From the NCBI GenBank assembly GCA_030035585.1, contig CM057465.1, positions 1,711,501 to 1,775,500 of the forward strand: DNA of 64,000 bases, written 5' to 3'. Position 1 is the first letter of the stretch. Every line of letters starts with the position of its first letter. Shown here piece after piece: positions 19,768 through 31,195 of the stretch. Below the pieces are notes generated by a model. That model searched no databases. It was not told the DNA's origin and was given only the letters and a program-made list of their open reading frames with translations. Made by a program: the position numbers and the translations under genes. Origin of the DNA: Dugong dugon. Taxonomy: Eukaryota; Chordata; Mammalia; Sirenia; Dugongidae.

Positions 19768-22090
19768 TTTTTAAATAATAAATTTATTGTCATGTAATTC
19801 ACATACCGTACACACACCCACTTAGAGTATAAAATTCACTGGTTCTTAGTATATTCATAGAGTGGTGTGACTATCACCAGAATCAGTTTTGTTATTAGGG
19901 GCTGTCAGGCCAGTTCTGACTCATGGTGGTCCTATGTATGACAGAACCAAACACAATCAAGTTTAGAACATTTTTAATCATCCCCCAAAGAAACCTCATA
20001 CTTGTTAACAGTTACACCAGTTTCCTCAAGATTCCCAACCCAAGGCAACCACAAATATACAGTCTGTCTCTAGTGATTTTCCTATTGTGGACATTTAATA
20101 TACATGGGTTCATATAATATGCGGTCTTTGGTGACAGGCTTATTTCATTTAGGATAGGATTTCCGAGGTCCATTCATGTTGTAGCAGGCATCAGTACTTC
20201 ATTCCTTTTTATGGCTGAATAGCTTTCCAGTGTACGGATGCACCGCGTTTTGTTTACCCATTCATCAGTTGATGGGCATTTGGGTTGTTTCCGTATTTTG
20301 TATTTTGGTTATTAGGAAAAATAATGCTATTAACATTTGTACACAAGTTTTTGTGTGAATGTATGTTTTCATTTCTCCTGGGTATATACCTAGGAGTGGC
20401 ATTGCTGGTGTTATATAGTAACTCCATCTTTAACATTTTGAGGAACTGCTGGAATGTTCTGAAGTGGTTGTGCCATTTTGTCTTCTTATCAGCTGTGTAT
20501 GTGGGCTCTAATTTCTCCACATTTTTGTCAACACTTATTATTTGTCCTTTTTATTATGGCCATCACAGTGGTGTAAAGGGGTATCTCATGGTGATTTTGA
20601 CTTGCATTTCCCTGATGGCTAATGATATTGAGTGTCTTTTATTGTGATTATTGGCCATTCATATATCATCTGTGGAGAAAGATTTATTCAAATCGTTTGC
20701 TCATTTTTAATGTCTGTTACACTTCATTTTATTCTTGAGTAGTGTCTCCTTTTGTTCTAGACGTAAATCTTTTATTAGATATATAATGTGCAGAACTTTT
20801 TTCCCATCCTGTGAACTGTCTTTTCATTTTCTTCATTGTGTCTTTTGAATCACAAAGATTTTTAAATTTGATAATGCCCAATTTACCTTTTTTGTTGTTG
20901 TTGCTGTTGTGTTCATTGTGCTTTTGATGTCTTAGGTAAGAAACCATTGCTTAATCAAATGTCACAAAAACATACAACCTATGTTTTCTTCCAAGAATTT
21001 TATAACTTTATCTCTTACATTTAGCTCCTAACTTCATTTTTGATTAATTTTTGTATATGGTATGAGGTACAGAATCCAAATTCTTTCTTTTGCACCTCTG
21101 GTTAAAAAGACTATCCTTGCCCCATTGAGTTCTTTTGGCATCTGTGTTGAAACTCAATTTACCACAAATGTGAAGGCTTATTTCTGGGCTCTCAACTCTA
21201 TTCCATTGATCTATATGTCTATATTATTGTCAATACCACGTCATTTTGATTACTGTAGCTTTGCAGCAAGTTTTGAAATCAGAAAGTGTGAGTCCTCCAA
21301 CCTTCTTCTTTTCCAAGATTAATTTGGCTATTCTGGATCTCTTGAATTTCCATATGAATTTTAGGATCAGCTTGTTAATCTTTGCAAGAAGCCAGCTTGG
21401 ATTTTGTTAAGTATTGCATTGCATCTGCACATCAATTTGTACTGTAATTTGAACAGTATTTAATCTTCCAATCCATGGACAGGGGGAGTCTTTCCATTTA
21501 TTTAGGTCTTCTTTAGTTTCTTTCAACAATGTTTTGTAGTTTTTAGGGTATAAGTTGTGAAAAATTTTGTTAAATTTATCCCTAAGTATTTTATTATTTT
21601 TGATGCTGTTGTAAATGTAGTTGTTTCCTAATTTCATTTTCAGATTTTCACTTCAGGTGTATAGAAATAAAATTCATTTTTGTATATTGATCTTGTATCC
21701 TGAACTCTTGCTGGATTTGTTACATCTAATTGATTTGTAGTGGATTGCTTAGAATATTTTATTTATTTTTCAAGATCATGTCATCTACAGACATAGACAG
21801 TTTTACTTCTTCCTACCCAACTTGGATATCTTTTATTTCTTTTTTTACCATCATTGCTCTGGGTAGAACTTCCAGTACATTAGTACATTGATGAACAGAT
21901 GAGTGAAAGCAAACATCTTTGTCTTCTTCCTCATTTTAGGGAAAATCATTCAGTCTTTCATCATTAACTATGATGTTATTTTTGAGTTTTTCATAGATGC
22001 CCTTTATCATGTTGAGGAAGTTCTGTTCTATTCCTAATTCGTTGTGAGTTATCCAGGGAGGTCTATTGGGGCCCCAATGTTCATGGTCTA
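19768..22090 (-). mobile_element. Old L1, antisense, 3' end and ORF2 C-terminal region
   Basis: The left end is a reversed L1 3' UTR: AATAATAAATTTATTGTCAT, then GTACACACACCCACTTAGAG, then CACCAGAATCAG. ORF2-region DNA follows: CACCGCGTTTTGTTTACCCA, CTCCTGGGTATATACCTAGG, AGTGGCATTGCTGG, and CCATCACAGTGGTGTAAAGG. Further right, TCTATATGTCTATATTATTG and CTATTCTGGATCTCTTGAAT are typical of reversed L1 ORF2. Frames are heavily broken. The 3' UTR resembles old mammalian L1 subfamilies and differs from the two copies at 41.3 and 49.6 kb. Confidence 0.85.
19891..19956 (-). mobile_element. SINE/RTE tail fragment inserted in L1
   Basis: A 66-bp piece, GTTATTAGGGGCTGTCAGGC then TTCTGACTCATGGTGGTCCT, is the antisense RTE/SINE 3' end. 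The L1 flanks read AATCAGTTTT on the left and AATCAAGTTT on the right, compatible with a diverged target duplication. Confidence 0.65.
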
Positions 22091-22387
22091 CTGCACCTGG
22101 GATAGAGCTTCCACTCTAAGATTAGAAGCTGGGAGGAGGAAGGTACTCTACAACCTCTCAGATGTTCTCAACAAAAATTTAGCCTCTGCAGCTTGGAGTT
22201 GGAGATGTTGAGAAAAGCTGGTGAGATACAGTATCCCTTGATTGGGAGTTGAGGAGAGAGTGAGCACATATTCTTGGCCACACTCTCCTGGAGATGATTT
22301 TCCATCAATTTGAGCTTGGGAGGTGAGGAGTGCAGGAGAGAAGTGGAAGAGTGGCTCAAGTGAGACAGACTCGCTATTCTTACTGAG

Positions 22388-23452
22388 ATTTAGTTGTTGC
22401 TGTTGTTAGGTGCCGCCAAGTTGGTTCCGACTCATAGTGATCCCGTGTGTACAACACAACAAAACATTACCCGTACTGCACCATCTTCATGATCTTTGTT
22501 ATGCTTAAGCCCATTGTTGCAGCCACTGTGTCAGTTCATCTCGTTGAGGGTCTTCCTCTTTTTTGCTGACCTTTTACTCTACTAAGAATGATGTTCTTCT
22601 CCAGGGACTGGTCCCACCTAATAACGTCCAAAGTATGTGAGATGAAGTCTCACCATCCTTGCTTCCAATGAGCATTCTGGCTGTACCTCTTCCCAGACAG
22701 ATTTGTTCATTCTTCTGGAAGTCTATGGTATATTCAATATTCTTCACCAACACCATAATTCAAAGGCATTGATTCTTCTGTCTGCCTTCCTTATTCATTG
22801 TCCAGCTTTCCCATGCATATGAAGCAACTGAAAACACCATGGCTTGGGTCATGTGCACCTTAGTCCTTAAAGTGACATCTTAACTTTTTAACACTTTAAA
22901 GAGGTCTTTTGAAGCAGATTTCCCAATGCAATGCATCATTTGATTTCTTCACTGCTGCTTCCATGGGTGTTGATTGTGGATCCAAGTAAAATGAAATCCT
23001 TGACAACTTCAATCTTTTCTTCGTTTATCATGATGTGGTTTACTGGTCCAGTTGTGAGGATTTTCGTTTTCTTTATGTTGAGGTGTAATCCATACTGAAG
23101 GCTGTGGTCTTTGGTTTTCATCAGTCAGTCCTTCAAGTCCTCTTCACTTTCAGCAAGCAAGGCTGTGTCATCTGCACAATGCAGGCTGTTGTTAATGAGT
23201 CTTCCCCCAAACCTGATGTCACATTCTTCTTCATATAGCCCAGCTTCTAGGATTATTTGCTCAGCATACAGATTGAATAAGTCTGGTGAAAAGATACAAC
23301 CCTTATGCACACATTTCTTGACTTTAAACCATGCAGTATCCCCTTGTTCTGTTCGAATAACTGCCTCTTGGTCTAAGTACAGGTTCCTCATGAGCACAAT
23401 TAAGGGTTCTGGAACTACCATTCTTTACAATGTTATCCATAATTTGTTAAAG
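22388..23452 (-). mobile_element. RTE LINE, antisense, 5'-truncated within RT
   Basis: The left end (GTTGTTGCTGTTGTTAGGTG, then CCGCCAAGTTGG) is the RTE 3' terminus; the element runs right to about 23452, where it stops inside the RT domain. Frames at 22936-23121 and 23125-23421 encode NIKKTKILTTGP, KDFILLGSTIN and the RT core. The catalytic box reads HCADD, with the two aspartates kept but the aromatic residue changed. Frame 22574-22756 is the C-terminal tail (VLVKNIEYTIDFQKNEQICL). Frames are separated by stops, so it is dead. Confidence 0.9.
23125..23421 (-). pseudogene. RTE reverse transcriptase core remnant
   Basis: A 98-residue frame with the RT core in the order LIVLMRNLYLDQEAVIRTEQ, VKKCVHKGCIFSPDLFNLYA, then SLHCADDTALLAESEEDLKD. 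The second block is the GCxxSPxLFN region common to RTE-type RTs; the third is the catalytic box, His-Cys-Ala-Asp-Asp here. Sister copies read YADN (39075) and YAHD (62030). It is a relic. Confidence 0.88.
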
Positions 23453-23999
23453 AGTTAGGAGATATTCCAAGGAATATCTCTTAATTTGCTGTATGCCCTT
23501 AGGACAATTTCCAAATACTTTTCTTCTTCTTTTTTTTTTTTAATAATTGTCACCATTTATGGTTGTTGTGCTGGGGATCAGATACATGCACCTCTTTATG
23601 TCTCCATTACAGAAGTCTCTTAATAGGTTTTAATACTAAGTCCAAGTCAGAGAATGGAAACATCTCCCAATGAAGCACATAATTCAAGGAGAAGATTCTT
23701 GAAGATCAGAAGTAGAATATGGCATGTTCATAGATTACCCACAACAATTTAGAGGGAATTTAATGGGTTTTAGGACATAAAATGATAACATTTTATTAAG
23801 GCCTGATGGAGGAGGGAGGCCAAAGTATCTTAGCTTATTCTTGAGAATCACAGATATAATACCCTGAAGCTTCACATGTCACGATAGGATGTCAGTCCTC
23901 ACATAAGAAAAATTCATAGAAGTCGTCACTGAAAGTTGAATAAGCTGCTTTGTGTTCTGCCAGGTTATAACACCAGACACCAGCATACAACTCATGAAA

Positions 24000-24415
24000 G
24001 TAGAAAGAAGAAAGAGAAAGAGGGACAAAGATAGAAGGAAGGAAGGAAGAAAGGAAGGAAGGAAGGAGGGAAGGAAGGAGGGAAGGAGGGAAGGAGGGAG
24101 GGAAGGAAGGAAGGAGGGAAGGAGGGAGGGAGGGAGGGAAGGAGGGAAGGAGGGAAGGAGGGAGGGAGGGAGGGAAGGAGGGAAGGAGGGAAAGAGGGAG
24201 GGAGGGAGGGAAGGAGGGAAGGAGGGAAGGAGGGAGGGAGGGAAGGAAGGAAGGAGGGAGGGAGGGAGGGAGGGAGGGAAGGAGGGAGGAAGGGAGGGAG
24301 GGAGGGAGGGAGGGAAGGAGGGAGGAAGGAAGGGAAGAAGGAAGGAAGAAAGGAAGGAGGGAAGGAGGGAGGGAGGGAGGGAGGGAAGGAGGGAGGGAGG
24401 GAGGAAGGAAGAAAC
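24000..24415. repeat. (GGAA)n / (GGGA)n microsatellite, about 400 bp
   Basis: Nearly pure purine tract of GGAA and GGGA tetramers with AGAA interruptions near the left edge. The long open frames on both strands here (23952-24536, 23879-24493, 23992-24534) are products of the repeat: Lys/Glu/Gly/Arg on one strand and Pro/Ser/Leu/Phe on the other. They are not genes. Confidence 0.97.
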
Positions 24416-24882
24416 CCAGTGTGTGTGGCTGATAATAAAACCAACCACGATGGTTTTAGGGGATAAGAGGAGAATACAAGAGAAAGGTGACAATTTTGGG
24501 GGGCAGGAGAAGATATCTCAGCTAGTGACATCATGAATAAGCTGTCAGATACAGCAGAAACATAAAATCAGATAACAAGACGGTCTCGGCCAAAACCGAT
24601 TATATTTCTGTGTACAAAGGTTGAGGTGACTGTAGTTGGTCTTCCACCACCGCTGGACCACCCACAACACACACTAGACACTCCGCTGTCACCACTTTTG
24701 GAGAGTGAGCAGATGGACCCCTAATCTGTGTTATTTTTGGCCTTGATTTTGTTGGTGTCTATCCAAAAATCACATTTTTCCTTAGGGAGTGACACTTAGT
24801 TGGGTTTCCACACATAACCTATACTAACAGGAACCAAACCCTATTACTATTTCCAGTGACGAAAAAGAGGAACACACTAAAA
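24416..24882. other. Unique sequence, nothing recognised
   Basis: Between the GGAA tract and the AfroSINE. No repeat or exon recognised. Confidence 0.4.
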
Positions 24883-24940
24883 TCTGCCTACTTCTCACTT
24901 GATAATCTGTTTCTGCCTACTTCTCACTTGATAATCTGTT
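24883..24940. repeat. 29-bp tandem duplication at a SINE junction
   Basis: Two consecutive 29-bp copies (24883-24911 and 24912-24940) contain CTTCTCACTTGATA, which is also the SINE target duplication, plus ATCTGTT. A third CTTCTCACTTGATA lies on the far side of the SINE at 25082-25095. Confidence 0.9.
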
Positions 24941-25081
24941 GCTGTCAAGTCGATTCCAACTGATAGTGACCCTATAGGAGAGGGTAGAACTGCCCCATAG
25001 GGTTTCCAAGGAGCAGCTGGTGGATTTGAACTGTTGACCTTTTGTTTAGCTGCCAAGCTCTTCACCACTGTACCACCAGGG
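24934..25081 (-). mobile_element. AfroSINE, antisense, with 14-bp target duplication
   Basis: Reads GCTGTCAAGTCGATTCCAAC, GACCCTATAGGAGAGGG, GTTTCCAAGGAGCAGCTGG, then CTTCACCACTGTACCACCAG, GGCT, the reversed tRNA-like head. CTTCTCACTTGATA at 24920-24933 and 25082-25095 is the target duplication. The left side has since been duplicated in tandem. Confidence 0.9.
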
Positions 25082-25389
25082 CTTCTCACTTGATAGTGTC
25101 CTGAAATTGTTGACCAGATGCCCAGTGTGATCGCCTAGCTAAGCCTCTCTGCCTTCTGCAAGGTCAGCTAACCAACCTCTTTGGAGGCTTTTATGGTGAA
25201 GAATGTGATCTTGTTGTGCATGACACTCAAATGTCATTTCCCTGGCCTGTCCAGGGAGCTGGAGATGCCAGACCTTGGAACATCTTCCTCTCATCTGTAG
25301 CCTGAAGTTGACCCTTCAGAATTGGATCCAATTGCAAATGACCTTTGGTCTTCAGATCCACTTAGATTCTGGACATAGGAAATTGTTTT

Positions 25390-25650
25390 AGAGGGGTTAA
25401 GAGCTGAACTCTGGGGCTATATGACCAGGGCTCAAATCCTAGCATAGCTCCTTGCCAGCAGTTTGGCCTTGGAAAATTTACTTAATCTCTGTGTGCCTCA
25501 GTTTCCTCATCTATGAAATATGGACATTACTAGGACCTACCTCTTAGTGTTGTTACGAAGACCGAATGAGTTAATATATGTGAAGACTCAGAATAGAGCC
25601 TGGCACATAGTAGGTGCTATATTTGTGTGATTATTAATAGTTACTCTTAT
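25390..25650 (+). mobile_element. MIR (CORE-SINE), sense, nearly full length
   Basis: Sense MIR: GTTAAGAGCTGAACTCTGGG near the head, then AAATCCTAGC, TTACTTAATCTCTGTGTGCC, TCAGTTTCCTCATCTATGAA, CCTACCTCTTAG, GAATGAGTTAATATATGTGA and GCCTGGCACATAGTAGGTGC. Block order and spacing match the consensus nearly end to end. The best preserved MIR in the window. Confidence 0.93.
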
Positions 25651-26107
25651 TAAACAGGAAGCGTTTTGTATTATCTCTTGGAATCATGCATCTTGATTCC
25701 ACTTCATTTGAAAGTTCTAGGGGAAGGAAAGTATTCTTCTTTCCATTTGTCTGTATGGCTGTATTGTGACTTTCTCCCAAGATTCATGTTAGACTAAAAA
25801 CTAAACATGGGTATTGAGTAACATAAATCAAAGGCCACATGAAATATTCTGCACTGGCTTGATTTTCATTCTTGATTTAATCTATTCAGCCATAGTGCTG
25901 ACAACGCGCCAGACATGGTGAAAGTACCTAAGGATTACAAAGATGAATGTAAGCCAATTCCTAACTCAAGGACTCAGTCCTCAGGAAAGCAGAAGCATTC
26001 ATTCCACTGTTAACAATTCAGTTTAAGAAACAAGTACCAGAGATACTTATGTATATCCTTGTGTATCTACTTGGAAATCGTGAGTCCTCTGAGTATTAGA
26101 ACAATGT
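25651..26107. other. Unique AT-rich sequence
   Basis: No repeat or gene recognised. Confidence 0.4.
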
Positions 26108-26118
26108 AGACAATATCT

Positions 26119-27321
26119 GCAGGAAACTGCCAGAAATTCAAGCCAGATTCAGAAGAGGACGTGGAATGAGAGATATCACTGCTGAGTCAGATGGATCTTG
26201 GCTGAAAGTAGAGAATACCGGAAAACTGTTTGCCTGTGTTTTACTGACTATTCAGAGGTGTTTGACTGGGTGGATCATAACAAATTATGAATAACATGGT
26301 GAAGAGTGGGAATTCCAGAACACTTAATTGTGCTCGTGCAGAACCTGTACATAGACCAAGAGGCAGTCGTTTGAACAGAACAAGGGGATACTGTGTGGTT
26401 TAAAATCAGGAAAAGTGGTGTCAGGGTACACCATGCTTATTAATTCAGTATGCTGAGCAAATAATCCCAGAAGCTGGACTATATGAAGTACAGGGCATCA
26501 GGATTGGAGGAAGACTCTTTAACAACCTGTGATATGCTACGACAAAATCTTGCTTGCTGAAAGTGAAGAGGACTCAGACTTGAAGTACTTCCCGATAAAG
26601 ATAAAAAACTGCAGTCTTCAGTATGGATTACACTTCAACATAAAGAAAACAAAAATCCTCACAACTGGACCAATAAGCAACATAATGATAAATGGAGAAA
26701 AGATTGAAGTTGTCAAGGATTTCATTTTACTTGGATCCATAATCAGTGCCCATGGAAGCAGCAGTCGAGAAATCAAACAACATATTGCATTGGGTAAATC
26801 TATTGTAAAAGACCACCATAACGTGTTGAAAAGCAAAGATGTTACTCTGAGGACTTAGGTGCGCCTAACCCAAACCATGGTGTTTTCAATCGCCTCATAT
26901 GCATGCAAAAGCTGAACAATGAATAAGGAAGACCAAAGAAGAATTAATGCCTTTGAATTATGGTGTTGGTAAGAATACTGGATATACCATGGCCTGCCAG
27001 AAAAAGGAACAAATCTGTCTTGGAAGAAGTACAGCCATAATGCTCATTAGAAGCAAAGATAGTGAGACTTTGTCTTGCTTACTTTGGACACATTATTAGG
27101 AGAGATCAGTCCCTGGAGAAGGACATCATGCTTGATAAAGAAGAGGTTCAGTGAAAAAGAGGAAGACTCTCAACTAGATAGACTGACACAGTGGCTGCAA
27201 CAATGGGCTCAAGCATAGCAACTGTTGTGAGTATGGTGCAAGACCAGGCAGTGTTTTGTTCTTTTGTACATGGGGTCACAATGAGTTGGAACTGGCTCGA
27301 GGAAATCTAACAAAAACTAAC
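26119..27321 (+). mobile_element. RTE LINE, sense, 5'-truncated, with probable target duplication
   Basis: Starts within the RT domain (CAGGAAACTGCCAGAAATTC) and runs to the 3' tail (AATGAGTTGGAACTGGCTCG). The frame 26529-26858 encodes NIKKTKILTTGPISNIMING, then VVKDFILLGSIISAHGSSSR. The YADD region at about 26520-26555 is destroyed by a stop and frame change. Near-matching 11-bp sequences flank it: AGACAATATCT at 26108-26118 and AGATAATGTCT at 27322-27332 (9 of 11 identical), consistent with an aged target duplication. Confidence 0.9.
26529..26858 (+). pseudogene. RTE post-RT region remnant
   Basis: A 109-residue frame with LAESEEDSDLKYFPIKIKNC, LQYGLHFNIKKTKILTTGP, NGEKIEVVKDFILLGSIISA and HGSSSREIKQHIALGKS. 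This is the segment just downstream of the catalytic box in RTE/BovB proteins (their equivalent reads ...DFIFLGSKIT...). Upstream and downstream sequence is out of frame. Confidence 0.88.
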
Positions 27322-27332
27322 AGATAATGTCT

Positions 27333-28234
27333 TTATTACATTAAAATACATTGTTACTTCTTTCATTGAAATGTCAACCTTTAACTGTTGTATAGAAGCA
27401 TTTTATGAAAGTTCCTGCTTCTCTGCTCACTATAAGAAAGTATGAGTGGGAAATACATAAGATTTGGGAAGAGAGCAATTTAGCAGAAAGTAACATATTA
27501 CTTCCCGAACAAGGGAGAAAGGACCCCCTATGTGCAGCACCCCTCCCCGCCCCCACACACATGCTCCAGGGGCCACCAGACAGTCACTGGCATCCAGCCC
27601 AGAAAAGCTCAGCTCCTTTCAAACGGCTTGGAGCAGATGAGCATTTAAGATGCTGCAATATTCTAGTAATTTATTAATGATATCGCATAGCAGGTGTTGG
27701 CATCATTTCAGTCATGGTGCTATTTTTTAAAGGAGGAGAGCTTGTTTCCTTCCAAAGTTTATAAGCTTAGAATAAAAATAGAACAGAAAGGAAATGATTC
27801 CTGGAAAGAAGCAAACCTGCTTTGCCAGTGAATTTTCTAGAAATAAAAGTGCAATGGAAGAGAGAGAAAGAGGGTGCTATGTTCCTCTGCAGAAACGGAA
27901 GCCCAGGACCAGGGAGATCACTGTGCAGAAGTAAGTGCAGACACCTGCAGGCACAGCTTCTGTTCATTTCACTGATGGGCACTGAGCACCTGCTAGGTGT
28001 GGGTGACTTTCTGGGTGCTGAGACCCCCATGGCGACAGAGATAGACAAGGTCCCAGGCCTCATGGGAGTGACATTTCATTGGGGGCATAAATACTCCATT
28101 ATAAAATTGTGAATTGAGCCATGCATCATGATTTAAATGGATAGGCCGCAGGGAGAGAAAGCTGGAGAGGATCTCTCACTGGTCTCACATGTGAATGAGT
28201 GTGGCCCCTGGCCTCAGCTGGGTCCATGGGGATC
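27333..28234. other. Unique sequence, nothing recognised
   Basis: No repeat or exon recognised. Two opposing frames of about 98 aa (27767-28063 and 27822-28112) overlap each other and have no domain. Confidence 0.4.
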
Positions 28235-28482
28235 TGATAAGAATAAGGGCTAATGCGTACATCATATTCACCATGCCCATGCACAGTTTCAAAAGTTTGC
28301 TCATATTGATTCATTTAGTCCTTAAAACCATTTTATGGGATCACACCGCATCACTAAAGAGGAAACCGAGTCACAGAGAGTCCATGTAACCTTCCAAAGG
28401 TCACACAGCTGGACATGATGGAGCCCAGACTTGAACCCAAACTTCTGGCTCTGAAGTCTGTGCTCTGTCTCTAGAGGGAAAA
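28235..28482 (-). mobile_element. MIR (CORE-SINE), antisense
   Basis: Reverse MIR: ATTGATTCATTTAGTCCTTA, then TAAAGAGGAAACCGAGTCAC, AGAGAGTCCATG, AAAGGTCACACAGCTGGACA, then GAACCCAAACTTCTGGCTCT and GAAGTCTGTGCTCT at the reversed head. Confidence 0.88.
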
Positions 28483-28884
28483 TTAAGAGAGTGGGATGGA
28501 CCTGCAAACAGCTCCCAGCAGTGCCCTGTGATGAGCACAGCAGGGGTGGTATGTGCCAGCTCTCCAGGCAGCCCAGGGAGGGGAGGTCAGAGAATGGATG
28601 TATGAATGAATGAATTGGTGAGCGAGTGAAATACGAATCAATTAAGGCAAACCAAATGAGTGAATGGGGATGCCCAGACATATCAGTGTTATGGCACCTG
28701 TATGAAATTCTTCTCATCCGGGCTTGTTTCCTTTGAATCTTCAGCACCCAGGACAGCTTTCATCACTGTGGGCTTAGGGGTGGTTGTTCATTGACTGTGC
28801 AAATGAAATAAGCCCACAAAGTAAAAGAGTCACAGTTTTGTTTTTTCACTACCCTTAGGTCACTAGCTACCACCCGCCTGTCAG
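28483..28884. other. Unique sequence, nothing recognised
   Basis: Contains a short GAATGAATGAATTGG run at about 28604. No repeat family or gene recognised. Confidence 0.4.
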
Positions 28885-29325
28885 TTTTTTGTACTGTGGT
28901 GGCTTACGTGTTGTGATGCTAGAAGCTATACCACCAGTATTTCAAATACCAGCAGGGTCACCTTTGGTGGCCAGGTGTCCGTGGAGCTTCCAGACTGACA
29001 GACTAGGAAGAAAGGCCTGAGGATCAACTTCTGAAAATCAGCCAATGAAAACTTTATGGATCACTACAAAATGTTGTCTCCCTTGCTTGCTTTGGACATG
29101 TCATCAGGAGGGATCAATCGCTGGAGGAGGACCTCATGTTTGGTGAAGCAGAGGGCCAACGAGGATGAGAAAGACCTGCAGTGAGATAGATTGGTACAGT
29201 AACCACAAGAACGGCCTTGAAGATGCCAATGACTGTGGGGATGATGCAGGACCAGACTGTTTCATTCTGCTGTATGTAAGGTCACCATGAGTTGGAGCCA
29301 ACTGGACGACAGCTACTAGACCCGC
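28885..29325 (+). mobile_element. Non-autonomous RTE derivative, sense
   Basis: Begins TTTTTGTACTGTGGTGGCTT and carries the RTE 5' leader (ATACCACCAGTATTTCAAAT, ACCAGCAGGGTCACC). It then passes to AGGAAGAAAGGCCTGAGG, AAATCAGCC and the RTE 3' coding region (GCTTTGGACATGTCATCAGG, GGACCAGACTGTTTCATTC), and ends in the RTE 3' tail (GTCACCATGAGTTGGAGCC). The ORF between leader and tail is absent. It shares its architecture with 16978-17410. It would depend on an RTE enzyme supplied in trans. Confidence 0.75.
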
Positions 29326-30954
29326 TCACTTGATTCTGACAACAACCATGGGGGGAAAATGATGTTTTCCCACTCAACATGTAATTATACACATTATTTT
29401 ATTAATGTAACTTTTCTGGGGTACATCTTAGTGCACTTGATCCATTTACTATAAAGGCAACAGAGGGAACGCAGAGGTAAACATTTAACCCACAAACGTT
29501 TGAGGCAAGAGAGTTGTTTTCGAGTAAATGTTGAAATCTACATTGTTGCTGCCTTGAGTCAGAGAGATGCAGCCACAGGGACTCCAGAGGCACCCATTTG
29601 GAAGCCCTCCTCCATATGCCCTGTCCCTCTCGGTGAGCTGGACTCTACTCATTGAGAAAGTGGGACTCTGGGTGGAGAAAAGGAATAAGGGGAATAACTT
29701 CAGGATTGGGAGATAGCATGGGAGTCGAAGTCTTGAGAATCAGGTGCCTGGGAGGAAGGAAGGACTGGGTTAGAAGGACGTGGATGCTCAGAGCTAGGTC
29801 TCTCATTCTCAGGGGTGTTTCTAAATGTTCCCTTGATTCTAGCTTGAGAATAGAGGCTTGCCCAATGGGAAAGACCCTTTGAGGTGGCTGATGGATTCCA
29901 AAGAGCAGCAGGCCATTAAGAATCAGGCAGGTAGAGGAAATCTAGACAGGAGAGAGCTCAGGCTCGAGGATTTCAGGGTCTAGATGTGCTCCAAAGTCCA
30001 GGGAAGAACCCAGCCACTGCAGGAAAAGCAAAGGACCCAGGCACTGGCAATTCTGCCCAAAACCTTAAATATTGGTTGTCAATCAAAGAAGACTTGTCTG
30101 TCCCTTGTGGGGTTTCTCACACAATGATGAGCCTAAAATCACTTCCTCTCCACTTCTCCCTAAAACTGAATACAACCACAAACCACAGCTGCTGATGGTC
30201 ACCTGATTCCTTCCCCCACCCCCAAATTAACAAGGACAACTTTAACAAGGACTAGGGGTACCTCCAGCCCCCAAATTCCCTGTACCCCTGGATTTGCTTG
30301 TTCTTGTCAGCAGCCTCAGAGATGGCTCCTGAGAAGCCAGAGGGCTTGGGTACTCAGCCTTGGAGGCTTGGGAGCTAACAGCCAGTTCTGGTTACCAGGC
30401 AACCGCTGATTTTTCATAACCAACAAGTACAATACCACACATGATAAATTTATCAGATAATAAGGCAGCTTTCCCACACCGTCGCATGCTGATCAAACCC
30501 CAAGGAGTCGCTTTGCAAAAGGCTCAGGGACCCTGAGTCAAGCAAGACCCATGAGACACAATGTAATAGGGAAGGGCCCGGGGAAGGGGATGGAGACCCC
30601 CATGCCAGGGACTTTGCAGAATCTGGTGCTGCCAGCTGGGCCCCATCACTCGGCCTCAGTTGGGTGGTGGCCTCCATTCAGCATGCGTGGCAGCAGATAA
30701 GAGATCTGGAGAGCTGGGAGCTCATAAAATCCACGATTCACCTTCCAATGGTGCCTTTGCTTTGACAAGTGGCACACGTGTCACTTTAACCTCTTCCCTC
30801 CTCCCTCTCCCCCTTTCTCTGGCTCTTGGGAAGAAGAAAGGATCACCTAACTGTTAGGACGTAATCTCTTCATGGCCAGGAAAAGCCACATTGCACACTG
30901 AAGTGGCTGCAATTATTCAGGGGAATGGGCATCAAGCAATCCCCCTTGTTGTTC
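29326..30954. other. Unique sequence, nothing recognised
   Basis: No transposon or exon recognised. The AT-rich piece at about 30395-30475 (TGATTTTTCATAACCAACAA onward) stands out from GC-richer flanks. Confidence 0.4.
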
Positions 30955-31195
30955 AGTTGTTAGCTGCTATTGAGTCGGCTCCCGACTCATGGGGACGCCA
31001 CACACAACGGAACAAAACATTGTCCAGTCCTGCTCCATCCCCATGATTGATTGTGGATTGGACTGTTGTACTTCATACGGTTTTCACTGGCTGATTTTTG
31101 CAAGTAGATTGCCAGGCCTTTCTTCCTAGTTTGTCTTCGTGTGAAAACTCCTCTGAAACTTGTTCAGCATCATAGCAACATACAAGCCTCTGCTG
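30955..31195 (-). mobile_element. SINE with RTE-like tail, antisense, head missing
   Basis: Left: GTTGTTCAGTTGTTAGCTGC and GAGTCGGCTCCCGACTCATG, the reversed 3' tail; then GATTGCCAGGCCTTTCTTCC, CTCTGAAACTTGTTCAGCAT and CATAGCAACATACAAGCCTC. This matches the left part of 11377-11725 but stops before the tRNA-Gly-like head, so it is 5'-truncated. Confidence 0.82.

Noticed and set aside
23879..24536. Long open frames (180-204 aa) on both strands
   Set aside because: They translate the GGAA microsatellite: Pro/Ser/Leu/Phe on one strand and Lys/Glu/Gly/Arg on the other. No domain, no start context.
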